Shown: one piece after another, positions 31,315 through 41,200 of the stretch | Position numbering within the stretch: the first letter of the stretch is position 1 | Layout of the letters: each line of letters starts with the position of its first letter | Made by a program: the position numbers and the translations under genes | Notes under the pieces: generated by a model | Database searches by the model: none | The model's input: the letters and a program-made list of their open reading frames with translations, nothing else | What the model was told of the DNA's origin: nothing | NCBI GenBank assembly: GCA_016841605.1 | Contig: JAENYV010000010.1 | Span: forward strand, 62,001 to 126,000 | DNA length: 64,000 nt | Source of the DNA: Dethiobacter alkaliphilus | GTDB taxonomy: Bacteria; Bacillota; Dethiobacteria; DTU022; UBA8154 | Direction: 5' to 3'

Positions 31315-32750
31315 CGCGTATGGAACAAACCTTCCTGATCAATTCTTTTATAACCGTGCGAACCAAAATAGTCCCTTTGCGCTTGAACCAAATTAGTGGG
31401 CAGGTAGTCCGTCAAGTACATGTCAAAATATCCCAGGGCAGAGGCCATGACCGGAGCGGCGACTCCTTCCTGTACGGAAAGACAAATAACCTTGCGCCAA
31501 CCGGTGGTCAGACCGGGTAAAATTTCCTTAAAAGCAGGCATAAGCAGCATATTCTTCGCCTTCGGCTTTATCTGATACGCATCAATAATAGTATCAAGGA
31601 GCCGCGCCCTGATAATACAGCCGGCTCTCCACACGGAAGCAATTTCGGACGCATTAAGGTACCAGCCATATTGAAGTGCCGCCTTGCCAAGCAGGGCAAA
31701 TCCCTGTGCGTATGAAATGATCATCGTGGCATACAAAGCATTCTCAAGATCGCTTATGTTGGTCTCTTCATCTTCATCTTTAATATCTTTATTTTTCTCT
31801 TCGTCTTCTTTTTTCGGAAACCCTTCTCTAAGCGGAGAGTTAAATAATCGTGCGGCAGCCGTCCTTTCCTCTTTTAAAGCGGATAGATAACGAATAAAGA
31901 CAGCTTCAGCAATATTGGAAAGCGGTACTCCCAGGTTCAGAGCTTCTGCCGCAGCCCATTTCCCCGTATCATTTTGTTCAGCTAGATCCAGAATAAGTTC
32001 GACCAGAGGTTTCCCTGACTCCCCGTCAATCCTCGAAAAAATGTGCCCCGTAATTTCTATCAGATACGAGCTAAGTTTTCCCCTGTTCCATTGTGTAAAA
32101 GTATGGCCGATTTTTTCTGCAGGCATCTTTAACAATCTTTTCATGATAAAGTAACATTCGGCAATTGCCTGCATAAAAGCATATTCAATGCCGTTATGAA
32201 CCATCTTGACATAATGGCCGGCTCCGTCGGAACCGAAGTAAGCACAGCATGCCGTTCCATCCGGTGCCCTGGCCGAAATCGCTCTTAGCAGAGGGGCAGC
32301 CTGCTCCCATCCACATGATGAGCCTCCCAGCATAATACTCGGGCCCTTTAAAGCACCCTCTTCACCGCCGGAGATGCCTGCGCCTAAAAATAGTATGCCT
32401 GCTTTTCCCAACGCCTGGGTTCTCCTGATTGTATCTCGAAAAAAGGAATTGCCGCCGTCGATCAGAAGATCGCCTTTATTCAGGAGTGGGACTAACCTGT
32501 CGATGATGTTGTCCACCGCTTCTCCCGCCCTGATCATGAGCAGGATTATCTTCGGCGTCTTCAGAGAATTAACCAGTTCCGGCAATGAGTAAGTCCCGGT
32601 CACATTATTCCCTTGTGCCCTGAGAAAATCATCAACCCTGCCGGGAGTTCGATTGTAAACAGACACCCTGTAACCTTTGGTGAGCATATTCAGGGCAAGG
32701 TTGCGGCCCATTACGGCAAGACCGACCAGTCCCACATCTGATTTATGCAT
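31305..32750 (-). CDS. gnd: 6-phosphogluconate dehydrogenase, decarboxylating, with charged insertion
   Basis: A 481-residue 6PGDH. Seen: the NADP motif G-L-A-V-M-G-R-N (near 11-18), G-G-N-S-F-F near 100 and the catalytic K-M-V-H-N-G-I-E-Y near 185. Around residues 315-335 there is a stretch dominated by Lys, Glu and Asp that interrupts the helical domain and looks like a low-complexity insertion. The C-terminal H-T-R-W is conserved. It begins the operon; no strong ribosome binding site precedes its ATG. Confidence 0.93.
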   Translation of the reverse strand: MHKSDVGLVGLAVMGRNLALNMLTKGYRVSVYNRTPGRVDDFLRAQGNNVTGTYSLPELVNSLKTPKIILLMIRAGEAVDNIIDRLVPLLNKGDLLIDGGNSFFRDTIRRTQALGKAGILFLGAGISGGEEGALKGPSIMLGGSSCGWEQAAPLLRAISARAPDGTACCAYFGSDGAGHYVKMVHNGIEYAFMQAIAECYFIMKRLLKMPAEKIGHTFTQWNRGKLSSYLIEITGHIFSRIDGESGKPLVELILDLAEQNDTGKWAAAEALNLGVPLSNIAEAVFIRYLSALKEERTAAARLFNSPLREGFPKKEDEEKNKDIKDEDEETNISDLENALYATMIISYAQGFALLGKAALQYGWYLNASEIASVWRAGCIIRARLLDTIIDAYQIKPKAKNMLLMPAFKEILPGLTTGWRKVICLSVQEGVAAPVMASALGYFDMYLTDYLPTNLVQAQRDYFGSHGYKRIDQEGLFHTRWL

Positions 32751-32963
32751 ATAAACGGGCAGTCTTTCATCTTTGATTTTTACGTCTTTATTATTATATT
32801 TTGTGACTTTATTTGACTATTTGACTCTGCCCATATTCTCCTTCCCGAGATGTTCAGATTCTCTTTGTTTGTCTCCTTTCAAGTATTTCCTGAAGTGATT
32901 TGGACAATTCACTTAAGAAAATTTATACCTTTACTATTTTTGTTCTGCAGGGTCCTTCCTATC

Positions 32964-33797
32964 CTATCTGCATCGATGAAGCCTTGTTAGGAGAATTGTT
33001 CCAACAAGTATGAGCACCCCTAGCGCAAGGGTTGAGAGCGATGCGAAAATCGGCAGCGGTCGATCAATGATACTTCTCCATGCCGGATCATTGATCATGA
33101 TGAGTGCCATCATTAAGCCTACAGGTATAAGCATGGGAATCATAAGTTTCAACTTTTGCATACCATCCCATTGTTGACGGGTCGATTTACGAATACTGAG
33201 AATCAACCATGGTACGAAGACATATGCGATGATGAAGTATGTAGCCACGATTCCTATATCAAGCGTCTCGCTGTTCAGCACTGCCGGGGTGATACTTCCG
33301 GTGCGGATTACTTTGTAGGCCTTGATGAATAAGAGAAACCCCAGAAAAAGTGATGTGCTGTAGCCGAAAAGATATCCTGGTGATTGGCTTTTTCCGGTTT
33401 CATTTGCGAAGCTATCCACAAAAGATGCCAGATTTCCGCCGACGACATCATCCACAGGGCGTTGATCCAGATTTGCGTGCTCAAAAATCTCCAGAACCAT
33501 TGATAGAATATTCTGTCTGTCATATTCCGACATTCTATAGGTGCCTAATAACTCATGTATATTAAGATAGGTCGTCTGATAATCTCCGGGAAGTCTTGAA
33601 ACCCTCTCCTTGATGCGCTTATATTTTTCATATGCACAAACCACACTCAGGAGAGCCATTAAGACGACGGCTCCCGACAGCGTCAAGAGAACCGGTCGGG
33701 CAGCGGGAGTTGCAGCAAAGATCACCAGTAACGCCACAATAATTAATAATGTCGTCCCAATACTCAGAAACAATTTGTTCTTACCTTGATAGTTCAC
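32964..33797 (-). CDS. Polytopic membrane protein with a DUF1048-like segment
   Basis: A 277-residue protein with two N-terminal helices, a cytosolic part and four further C-terminal helices. The middle (about residues 70-125), with Y-R-M-S-E-Y-D-R-Q and V-L-E-I-F-E-H-A…V-V-G-G, recalls DUF1048 proteins, which are commonly encoded after a PadR gene, as here. The start is uncertain: GTG at 33797 has AAGGTGG upstream, and another GTG exists at 33809. It overlaps the PadR gene, so expression is coupled. Function unknown, perhaps a PadR-controlled envelope stress protein. Confidence 0.7.
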   Translation of the reverse strand: MNYQGKNKLFLSIGTTLLIIVALLVIFAATPAARPVLLTLSGAVVLMALLSVVCAYEKYKRIKERVSRLPGDYQTTYLNIHELLGTYRMSEYDRQNILSMVLEIFEHANLDQRPVDDVVGGNLASFVDSFANETGKSQSPGYLFGYSTSLFLGFLLFIKAYKVIRTGSITPAVLNSETLDIGIVATYFIIAYVFVPWLILSIRKSTRQQWDGMQKLKLMIPMLIPVGLMMALIMINDPAWRSIIDRPLPIFASLSTLALGVLILVGTILLTRLHRCR

Positions 33798-34125
33798 TAT
33801 CCATACCACCTTTCATAATCTTATCAACTACTGCAGCGATTTCCGACCACAGTCTGGAAAAATCGCGGAGATACACTTCTCCTTTTGATGTCAGTCTGAA
33901 ATATTTTCGACTTGGTCCAATGGATGATTTCTTCGTTTTAGCAGAAACCAATCCTCTTCGTTCAAGGCGCATTAATGAAGGATAAACACTGCCTTCGTTC
34001 AGTTCCTTGAATCCGTAATCGTTTAAATCGCTTGTTATACGATAACCGTATGTTTCACCTTGTGCAATAATCTTAAGGATGCAGCCGTCCAGGAGGCCTT
34101 TCAAGATTTGAGAGCGATCAACCAT
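33781..34125 (-). CDS. PadR-family transcriptional regulator
   Basis: A 114-residue short PadR regulator: L-K-G-L-L-D-G-C-I-L, then the recognition region E-G-S-V-Y-P-S-L-M-R-L-E and the wing ending R-K-Y-F-R-L-T-S-K-G. It has the subfamily-2 length without the long C-terminal domain. It is co-transcribed with the overlapping membrane protein gene and has a good promoter upstream with repeated TAGTAGTA-like sequences. Confidence 0.92.
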   Translation of the reverse strand: MVDRSQILKGLLDGCILKIIAQGETYGYRITSDLNDYGFKELNEGSVYPSLMRLERRGLVSAKTKKSSIGPSRKYFRLTSKGEVYLRDFSRLWSEIAAVVDKIMKGGMDSELSR

Positions 34126-34171
34126 ACACCTTTTAACCTCGCTACTTTATATTATACAGTAGTATACTTAC

Positions 34172-34199
34172 ATTATACTCTACTACTTTATAATGTCAA
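34172..34199 (-). promoter_or_regulatory. Promoter of the PadR/membrane protein pair
   Basis: On the minus strand TTGACA (34194-34199) and TATAAT (34172-34177) are 16 bp apart. The surrounding 34155-34205 contains several ACTACT/AGTAGT elements in both orientations, probable PadR binding sequences. Confidence 0.75.
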
Positions 34200-34311
34200 G
34201 TAGTAAAATATCCGGACTTTTGCGTTAAGTTTTCAAAGCTGATGATAGTCGTAGCGAATGTTTCCACACGTCTTGCGAGTTTACTTCTATATACAAAGCA
34301 CGGTTATTAAT

Positions 34312-34515
34312 ATGGAATTGGTCAATAATCTAAGAGCCGTTCGGCGAAGCAAAGTAGACATTACACAGCAAGATCTGGCAGATGCGGTGGGATGTACGAG
34401 ACAAACAATCATTGCATTGGAACAGAATAAATACAATCCTTCTCTCAAATTGGCATTGAAACTAGCAAAATATTTGGGGGTATCGGTTGAGGAGATCTTC
34501 CATCTTGATGAGTAG
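34312..34515 (+). CDS. XRE-family helix-turn-helix regulator (67 aa)
   Basis: A 67-residue one-domain repressor: N-N-L-R-A-V-R at the start, T-Q-Q-D-L-A as first helix, T-R-Q-T-I-I-A-L-E as recognition helix and V-E-E-I-F at the end. It is similar in type to the regulator at 28.7 kb. The ATG at 34312 is the likely start although its ribosome binding site is weak. No partner membrane gene follows; a terminator closes it after 44 bp. Confidence 0.85.
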   Translation: MELVNNLRAVRRSKVDITQQDLADAVGCTRQTIIALEQNKYNPSLKLALKLAKYLGVSVEEIFHLDE

Positions 34516-34558
34516 CACAAAGTATCCTGCCGGCAAAGTTGTGAATATTTATAGAACG

Positions 34559-34583
34559 AGGCTGTGTCAACAGCCTTTTTTTT
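34559..34583 (+). terminator. Rho-independent terminator after the XRE gene
   Basis: AGGCTGT (34559-34565) pairs with ACAGCCT (34570-34576) around GTCA, followed by seven further T residues. A textbook terminator. Confidence 0.9.
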
Positions 34584-34595
34584 ATGTAATAGTAT

Positions 34596-34651
34596 TTGAC
34601 AATATTCCACTTATATTATATTATACATGTATAATATAATATAAGTGGAAT
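34596..34651 (+). promoter_or_regulatory. Promoter overlapped by a 48-bp perfect palindrome
   Basis: Bases 34604-34651 form a perfect palindrome centred on ACATGT, starting ATTCCACTTATATT. TTGACA (34596-34601) and TATTAT (34619-34624) are 17 bp apart, so the -10 box and start site lie inside it. The PadR gene begins 40 bp later, making it the likely autorepression operator. Confidence 0.82.
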
Positions 34652-34691
34652 TAATAATTAATAAGGAGTTCTATGTAAGAGGTGGAAGCAC

Positions 34692-35267
34692 ATGTCCTTA
34701 AGATTTGGCATATTAGGTTTATTGAGATATGGCAAAATGACGGGTTATGAAATAAACAAATACTTTAAAGAATCTATCGGCTATTTTTGGAATGCCCAGC
34801 AAAGTCAGATTTATCGGGAGCTTGCGGCTTTAGAAAAGGAGGCGATGGTGGAATCGGAATTAATATATCAGACTGTTAAACCGAATAAAAAATTGTATGG
34901 CATCAATGAGTATGGGAGGGAGCAATTTCAAAAATGGCTTGATGATGAGAAAGGAATAGACGGTTTTTTCAAAAACAGAAATGTTGTCCTCTTAAAGCTC
35001 TTTTTTAGTGCGAGTTTACCACATGAAAATGTAATAAAAATGCTGGAGAGATTTAAAAAAAAATGCGAGCTGGAAGTGAAAGAAGTAGCCGAACATACCT
35101 CCGACCTCAGTAGTTATGAAGCACTCGTAGAGAACAAGGATGAATCACTTTTTTGGAAAATGACGGCAATGTATGGCTTAATGAGTCATAAATGTTTTAT
35201 CCAATGGGCTCAAAACTGCATTGATATTCTAAAAAAGAAGGAGGAAGAAGGTTATAATGATCAATAA
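34692..35267 (+). CDS. PadR-family transcriptional regulator with C-terminal helical domain
   Basis: A 191-residue PadR protein. The winged helix covers residues 1-80 (F-G-I-L-G-L-L, T-G-Y-E-I-N-K-Y-F, S-Q-I-Y-R-E-L), and the remainder is a Vir_act_alpha_C-type dimerisation and sensing domain. AGAGGTGG precedes the ATG. It overlaps the downstream flavoenzyme fusion by 11 bp, so it most likely controls that operon in response to a small molecule. Confidence 0.92.
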   Translation: MSLRFGILGLLRYGKMTGYEINKYFKESIGYFWNAQQSQIYRELAALEKEAMVESELIYQTVKPNKKLYGINEYGREQFQKWLDDEKGIDGFFKNRNVVLLKLFFSASLPHENVIKMLERFKKKCELEVKEVAEHTSDLSSYEALVENKDESLFWKMTAMYGLMSHKCFIQWAQNCIDILKKKEEEGYNDQ

Positions 35268-36912
35268 TATTTTAATAATAAACGGCAGCCCGCGAAGTGA
35301 AAAGAGCCATACAATGATGATTACCGACAGTTTTGTCGATGGTTTGAAACAGACTTATCAAGAGCTGAACATAGAGACGATTAATCTTAAGGAGCAAAAT
35401 ATTCAAACCTGCCGCGGATGTTTTGCGTGTTGGCGAAACGATAGAGGGGAATGTATTATTAAGGATGATATGAATGATATAATGGAAAAGTACCTGAGGA
35501 GCGATCTTATTATTTGGAGTTTTCCCCTTTATCATTATGGCATGCCGGCTATTGTTAAGGCCTTTCACGAAAGGACTTTGCCGATGGTTCTTCCTTTTAT
35601 TGACCGGTTTGAAGACGGATCTTGCACTCATCCGGTACGTGATGAAAGATACAAGGACAAAAAACATGTAGTCATAAGCAGTTGTGGCTTTTGTTCTATA
35701 AAGAATAATTATGAGGCTTTGACGAAGCATCTCGATATATTGATGAATAAACGCTATGAGAAGATCTATTGTGTCGAAGGAGAACTGTTAGGACAGCCAA
35801 TGCTCAAACGAGCTATACAACCCTATTTAGAAGCGGTTAAGCAGGCCGGTATCGAGTATGCAAGTTTAGGGCACATATCGGATGATACCCGACAAATCTT
35901 AAGTATTCCTTTTGTTGAAGAAAAAACGTTCATTGAAATGGCAAATGCCAGTTGGGGTATTGAGGATAAGAGAAACAGCGAACCTGGAAATAAATCGTTT
36001 GAAGCCTTGAAGGCGTATCGTTTTATGCGTCAAATGAGTGCAGCGTTTAATCCGGAAGCGAAAAGAAATCTCGATGCCGTCTTAGAGATTAATTATACGG
36101 ATATAAACGAAACCTACCAATTAGTTATGAAGAATAATGAATGTCAATTGGTTGTGGGAGCAGAACTTGTTCCAACTACAACAATTAAGACAGCGATAGA
36201 TACCTGGAAGAAGATAGCCAAAGGAAGTCTAAATGGGCCACAGGCCATGATGGAGGGAAAATATCAAGTCTCCGGAGATTTTAATCTGATGCTGGTTCTC
36301 GACGATTTGTTCGGTGGTAAAAGGACTTCTGCTCCGTCATCGGCCGGACAGAATGAAAGGAAAGGTCAAAAAAAATCTCAAATGGTGTTGTTTTTGCTTC
36401 CCTGGATTCTTTTTTGGGTGATATCCCCTCTGAATGCCCTATACGGCTCATTATCTGCAGTGTTATCGGCCTGTCTAGCGGTAGCCGCAGGAGAGTTAAA
36501 ATGGGAATTAACCGTTTATGAACGCCTTAATCCATTATTTTTATCCGGTCTACTTATTATAATTACTCTGGATTCGGCGACATCGCAGATTGTAATAGTG
36601 GGCTCCTATTTATTGTTTGCTTTGATTTGGTTAATATCATCCTTTTTAAAAATACCTTTTACTTCTTGGTACTCACGATATAGCTACGGAGAAAATATGC
36701 TGGACAATCCTCTCTTCATAAAAACAAACCGGATATTAACATTTTTATGGGGACTGTTATATGTTTTTACAGCAATATGGACTTATTTCCTCGCCCTGAG
36801 CCCGGCCTTTCCCTACATAGGCCTGATAAACTCAATAGCACCCATCTTCATGGGTTTGTTTACAACCTGGTTTGCTCATTGGTATCCTGCCAAGGTAGCT
36901 AAAGGGGCATAA
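35257..36912 (+). CDS. NAD(P)H-dependent FMN reductase, SCP2-like and membrane-domain fusion
   Basis: A 551-residue three-part protein. Residues 1-190 form a flavodoxin-fold FMN reductase (I-N-G-S-P-R near residue 7, the C-R-G-C-F-A-C-W cysteine cluster and W-S-F-P-L-Y-H-Y-G-M). Residues about 260-355 resemble an SCP2 sterol/lipid-carrier domain ending in D-L-F-G-G-K. Residues about 370-545 contain about six membrane helices. The combination suggests reduction of a hydrophobic substrate, such as a quinone or nitro-aromatic, at the membrane. It is translationally coupled to the PadR gene. Confidence 0.78.
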   Translation: MINNILIINGSPRSEKSHTMMITDSFVDGLKQTYQELNIETINLKEQNIQTCRGCFACWRNDRGECIIKDDMNDIMEKYLRSDLIIWSFPLYHYGMPAIVKAFHERTLPMVLPFIDRFEDGSCTHPVRDERYKDKKHVVISSCGFCSIKNNYEALTKHLDILMNKRYEKIYCVEGELLGQPMLKRAIQPYLEAVKQAGIEYASLGHISDDTRQILSIPFVEEKTFIEMANASWGIEDKRNSEPGNKSFEALKAYRFMRQMSAAFNPEAKRNLDAVLEINYTDINETYQLVMKNNECQLVVGAELVPTTTIKTAIDTWKKIAKGSLNGPQAMMEGKYQVSGDFNLMLVLDDLFGGKRTSAPSSAGQNERKGQKKSQMVLFLLPWILFWVISPLNALYGSLSAVLSACLAVAAGELKWELTVYERLNPLFLSGLLIIITLDSATSQIVIVGSYLLFALIWLISSFLKIPFTSWYSRYSYGENMLDNPLFIKTNRILTFLWGLLYVFTAIWTYFLALSPAFPYIGLINSIAPIFMGLFTTWFAHWYPAKVAKGA

Positions 36913-36931
36913 AAAATGGTGAGGTTACAAT

Positions 36932-37447
36932 ATGCGATTCAATAAATATCACTGGAGCATGATTATTTTAATTTTTTTATTTATTGGTTTGTCTATCTAT
37001 TATCCGCTAAGTAAATATGAGTTATTACCGGATCAGATACCTACACATTTTGGCATATCCGGCGAACCTGATGCATGGAGCAATAAGAGCGTAGGTACAT
37101 TATTGCTGGGGCCATTTATCACCTTGCCTACACTCTTGATTATGCTGCCGATTATCTGGTGGATCGCCACAATAGATGATCCTCGTAAAATAATTAACGG
37201 TCCCCGGGAAAAAATACAAAAAATGAGTCCGGAAAGAGCAGAAGAAGTTCGTCAGACTACGGTTTTTCATCTTCTCATCATAATGCTGCTTGTGGCGGTA
37301 TTAATTATGGTCATCTCAGTTAAGCAAGTTTCGGTAGCGCTTGGGAGCCTGACAACACTTGGTCCCAGTGTGCCCATTATTGTAATCTTGCTACTAGGTG
37401 ATACGATTTACTTTGCTTGGAAGGTTATAAGGCTGGTCAATAAATAA
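36932..37447 (+). CDS. DUF1648/SdpI-like membrane protein
   Basis: A 171-residue protein with four likely membrane helices. The segment L-P-D-Q-I-P-T-H-F-G-I-S-G-E-P-D-A-W after the first helix is the DUF1648 signature found in SdpI-type immunity/signalling proteins. It follows the flavoenzyme fusion by 19 bp with GTGAGG as ribosome binding site and is probably the third gene of the PadR operon. Confidence 0.85.
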   Translation: MRFNKYHWSMIILIFLFIGLSIYYPLSKYELLPDQIPTHFGISGEPDAWSNKSVGTLLLGPFITLPTLLIMLPIIWWIATIDDPRKIINGPREKIQKMSPERAEEVRQTTVFHLLIIMLLVAVLIMVISVKQVSVALGSLTTLGPSVPIIVILLLGDTIYFAWKVIRLVNK

Positions 37448-37511
37448 AAGCAGGGTTATATAAAATTATGCTTGGTTCATCATTTTTCTTCTTTTTCCAA
37501 TCTGTTTGCTT

Positions 37512-37549
37512 CCCGGCGGTTCCTTACTTTAACGAGCGGAGCCGCCGGG
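37512..37549. terminator. GC-rich 12-bp hairpin between converging operons
   Basis: CCCGGCGGTTCC (37512-37523) pairs with GGAGCCGCCGGG (37538-37549) with one wobble and a 14-nt loop. It lies between the stops of the converging DUF1648 and flavodoxin genes. It lacks a T-run on the plus strand, so it may act as a bidirectional stop or transcript end stabiliser. Confidence 0.5.
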
Positions 37550-37563
37550 GATGTTAAATTAAA

Positions 37564-38100
37564 TTAAAGACGGCAAGCCAGGTTTTTGGCACTTTCCTGA
37601 ATTCTCTTTAAGTCTTCTTCACTGGGTAATCCTTTAATGTTGCCCATTCTTCCCAGGGTATTGTTTTCTTCGTTACCATGAAATTCGCTAAGGACATACC
37701 ATTCATCCACCAGCGTAAAGCCGAAATGTTCAAAGTATTGCCCCATGCATTTTCCCACAGGTATGGCCTCGTTTATCCCCGTATGGGGTCCGGAATAAGT
37801 GCAAAATATCAGGGTATATTTCCCCAATATTTTGGGGGCATTTACCTTAATTCGTCCTTCCTTTTTGTAACTGTTGAATTTTCTTTTTAAGTAATCATCA
37901 ACAGGTTTGGGAAGATGCCAGTTGTGGGACGGTGCCCCAATACAGATAAGGTCGAAATTATAAAAATCAAGATTTTCGGCTTCCTGTGTTTTCAAGAGAG
38001 AGACATGGAACCCGCCTTCTTCCAACCCTTTTTGGATACTCACTGCGACTTTTTCTGTATTACCGGAATGAGACCAAAAAAGAACTGCAGCCCTTTTCAT
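37564..38100 (-). CDS. Flavodoxin-family protein
   Basis: A 178-residue flavodoxin-like protein. The FMN phosphate loop S-H-S-G-N-T-E-K is at residues 10-17, followed by the I-G-A-P-S-H-N-W loop and C-T-Y-S-G-P-H-T-G that would flank the isoalloxazine ring. It may carry electrons or act as a small FMN-dependent reductase. AAAGGAG precedes the ATG by 12 bases. Single gene. Confidence 0.88.
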   Translation of the reverse strand: MKRAAVLFWSHSGNTEKVAVSIQKGLEEGGFHVSLLKTQEAENLDFYNFDLICIGAPSHNWHLPKPVDDYLKRKFNSYKKEGRIKVNAPKILGKYTLIFCTYSGPHTGINEAIPVGKCMGQYFEHFGFTLVDEWYVLSEFHGNEENNTLGRMGNIKGLPSEEDLKRIQESAKNLACRL

Positions 38101-38235
38101 TTTCTTTTTTGCTCCTTTCTTTATTCCTTTTACTATATTATAAGAATATCATAAGAGAATATCTATGGAAACAGGACCTGTCGTTTTTAATTTTTGACAG
38201 GAAAAATGGGAGGGTAGGAATAATTTGTTTTAATA

Positions 38236-38244
38236 TGCTATAAT
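38236..38244 (+). promoter_or_regulatory. Extended -10 promoter of the PHP-helicase gene
   Basis: TGCTATAAT (38236-38244) is a consensus extended -10 element 41 bp before the TTG start. A TTGACA sits further upstream, near 38195, but is too distant to pair with it. Confidence 0.55.
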
Positions 38245-38284
38245 AGGAAAGAGAATTACAGGAACAGAAAACAGGTGTCATATA

Positions 38285-41200
38285 TTGTTTATCGCTGATT
38301 TTCATATACATTCAAAATACTCCAGAGCTACAAGCAGGGATTGTGTCCCGGAAATGCTCGATTTTTGGGCGCGGCGCAAGGGGATAGACGTTATCGGCAC
38401 GGGTGATTTTACGCACCGGGCCTGGCGTGAGGAATTAAAGGAGAAGCTGGTTCCTTCAAAAGAAGGGGAAGGCATTTATACCCTTAAAAAGAATCTCCGC
38501 CAGGAGGACAAGGTTGCCGGAGCAGTTCTGCAGCCTCAATTCATCGTTAGCGGTGAGATCAGTTCCATTTACAAAAAGAACGGAAAGGTAAGAAAGATTC
38601 ACAACCTTATTATCCTGCCCGGCCTGGAGGAAGCCGAATCAATATCCTCCCGCCTCGAGGCTGTCGGCAATTTGCATTCCGACGGCAGGCCCATACTGGG
38701 ACTTGACAGCAGGGATTTGTTGGAGATTGTCCTTGATATCTGCCCGCAAGCGATCTTTATACCTGCTCATATCTGGACGCCTCACTTCTCCCTGTACGGT
38801 GCATATTCCGGTTTTGACGATATTACAGAGTGTTTTGGGGACCTCACAGACTATATTTATGCCCTTGAAACGGGTCTCTCCTCCGACCCTCCCATGAACT
38901 GGCGTCTTTCCGCGTTGGATAATTTCACGCTGGTTTCCAACTCTGATGCCCATTCTCCCTCCAAGCTGGGAAGAGAAGCAAACATCTTTAAAACCGAACT
39001 TTCTTACCCATGCATATTGAATGCTTTAAAAAACCGCAGCACAGAGGAATTCCACGGGACAATAGAGTTTTTTCCGGAGGAAGGCAAATACCATTACGAC
39101 GGCCACCGGGCCTGCAAGGTCTGCTGTAAGCCTGCGGAGACAAAAGCTGCGGGAGGTGTCTGCCCTGTCTGCGGCGGCAGGATTACGGTAGGGGTCCTTC
39201 ACCGGATTGAAGCCCTTGCCGACAGGGAAGAAGGATTTGTTCCCCCTGCGGCAAAGCATTTTGAAAGTCTTGTTCCCCTCAATGAGGTGATAGCTGCCTC
39301 CATCGGTTTTACTGTCAACAGTAAGAAGGTGCAGGGACAGTACGAAGCCCTGCTGCAGGACCTCGGCGCGGAATTGTTTATCCTCCGTGAGGCGCCGCTG
39401 AAAGATATTGAAGCCGCGGCGGGACCGTACATAGCCGAAGGCATCCGTCGGCTGAGATGCGGCCGTGTCGAAAGACAACCGGGATTCGACGGTGAATACG
39501 GCAAGATTAAAATAATGGATAAAAGCGAGACAGAGAAACTTTCAGGCCAGTTATCCTTTATTAACGATGTAGGTAAATACCTTAAAAAAAGCTTGTCAAC
39601 GACATCCAAAACCGGTAAGGAGAGCAAGATTCCCGCCCGTAAAACAACGGAACCAAAACCGGAGCCGGAAACACCGGAACACGCGCCGCTTTTAGCGGAC
39701 AAGCCTCCGTCAAACATTCCGTACGGATTAAACGAAGAACAGTGGGAAGCCGTTTCCTCCACCAGCCCGGTTATTACCGTAATTGCCGGACCCGGGACCG
39801 GAAAAACAAAAACACTGGTGACCCGGATCGCCTATCTTGTGGAAAAATGCGGGGTACATCCATCCCAGGTAACTGCGGTAACCTTTACCAATAAGGCTGC
39901 CTATGAGATGCGGACCCGCCTGGAAAAACATTTTGGGGAGAAACATACGGCAGCAACCATGACAATAGGAACGTTCCACTCCATTTGCCTGCATCTTCTA
40001 TCGAAAGGGCGTGGCAAAGATAAGATAACTATTATTGATGAAGAACATGCCGTTTCCATCATGGAGGAACTTTTGCAGGAGATAAAATTGAAAATTTCTC
40101 CTCGAAATGCCATAAGAGGAATATCGCTGATTAAAAACGGTGCAAGTGCCTCCCGGAAGGGAGAGCAGAAAAAAATTGCTGTTCCGGACGTTTTATACGA
40201 TGCATATTGCTCGCGGCTTCAGGATTACGGTGTAATGGATTATGACGACATTCTCCTCCAAGTCCTGCAGCACTTTGAGTGCGGGAACACAAAAGATGCA
40301 GCGGAGAGGAGCCTGGAAAAGCCTTTTTCATATTTGCTGGTGGACGAGTTCCAGGATATAAATGAGATGCAATACCGCTTGATAAAAGAATGGGGCCGGA
40401 AAAGCGAGAGTATTTTTATTATCGGTGATCCCGACCAGGCGATCTATGGTTTCCGAGGTTCGGATTTGCGCTATTTTACCAGGTTTAAAGAGGATTTCCC
40501 CGATATCCGGCACGTCCGGTTAACTCGGAATTACCGCTCCACGTCCGAGATTATCGCTTCCGCTCAAGGGGTAATCAGTGGAAAGGCCGCAAAGAGGGCT
40601 CCTTCTTTACTTAATGCCAAAAGGGGAAGCGGCGCCAAAGTACGTCTTTTAGAAACCAGCGATGAATTTTCGGAGGCACTGTTTGTTACCAAGGAAATAA
40701 ACCGTATGGTTGGCGGGATTGATATGCTTGATACAGAGACGCTGCCTGGAACCAACAAAAAAAAACCTGCGGAAAAATACCCCAGAGGCTTTGCCGATAT
40801 TGCCGTATTATACCGTACCAATCGCCAGGCGGAAATTCTGGAGTACTGCTTTTTAAAAGAGGGTATCCAGTATGTGGTCGCCGGGCGTGACAAGTTCCTT
40901 GCAGATAAACATGTTCGTGAGGCGCTGGCGTTTTTCAGGTTTTTGCTTAACCCCGGGGATATGGCCTCACTGTTGGTCTGCCTTCAAGCAGAAAACATTT
41001 TTTCGGCAGATCTGCACCAAAAAGTCCTGGTAAAATACCTTGCCGGTGAGAAAAGCGTATCATCCCTGGCCGGGATCATGGAAGAAGCGCAGCAGCAGGC
41101 GCGGCTGAAACCGGGCAGCACACGCAATTTCCCGGAGATGCTAAGGAAATATGAAGCCATCATCAAGAAAAAAAAGCCGGGGAAGATTATCGATTCATGG

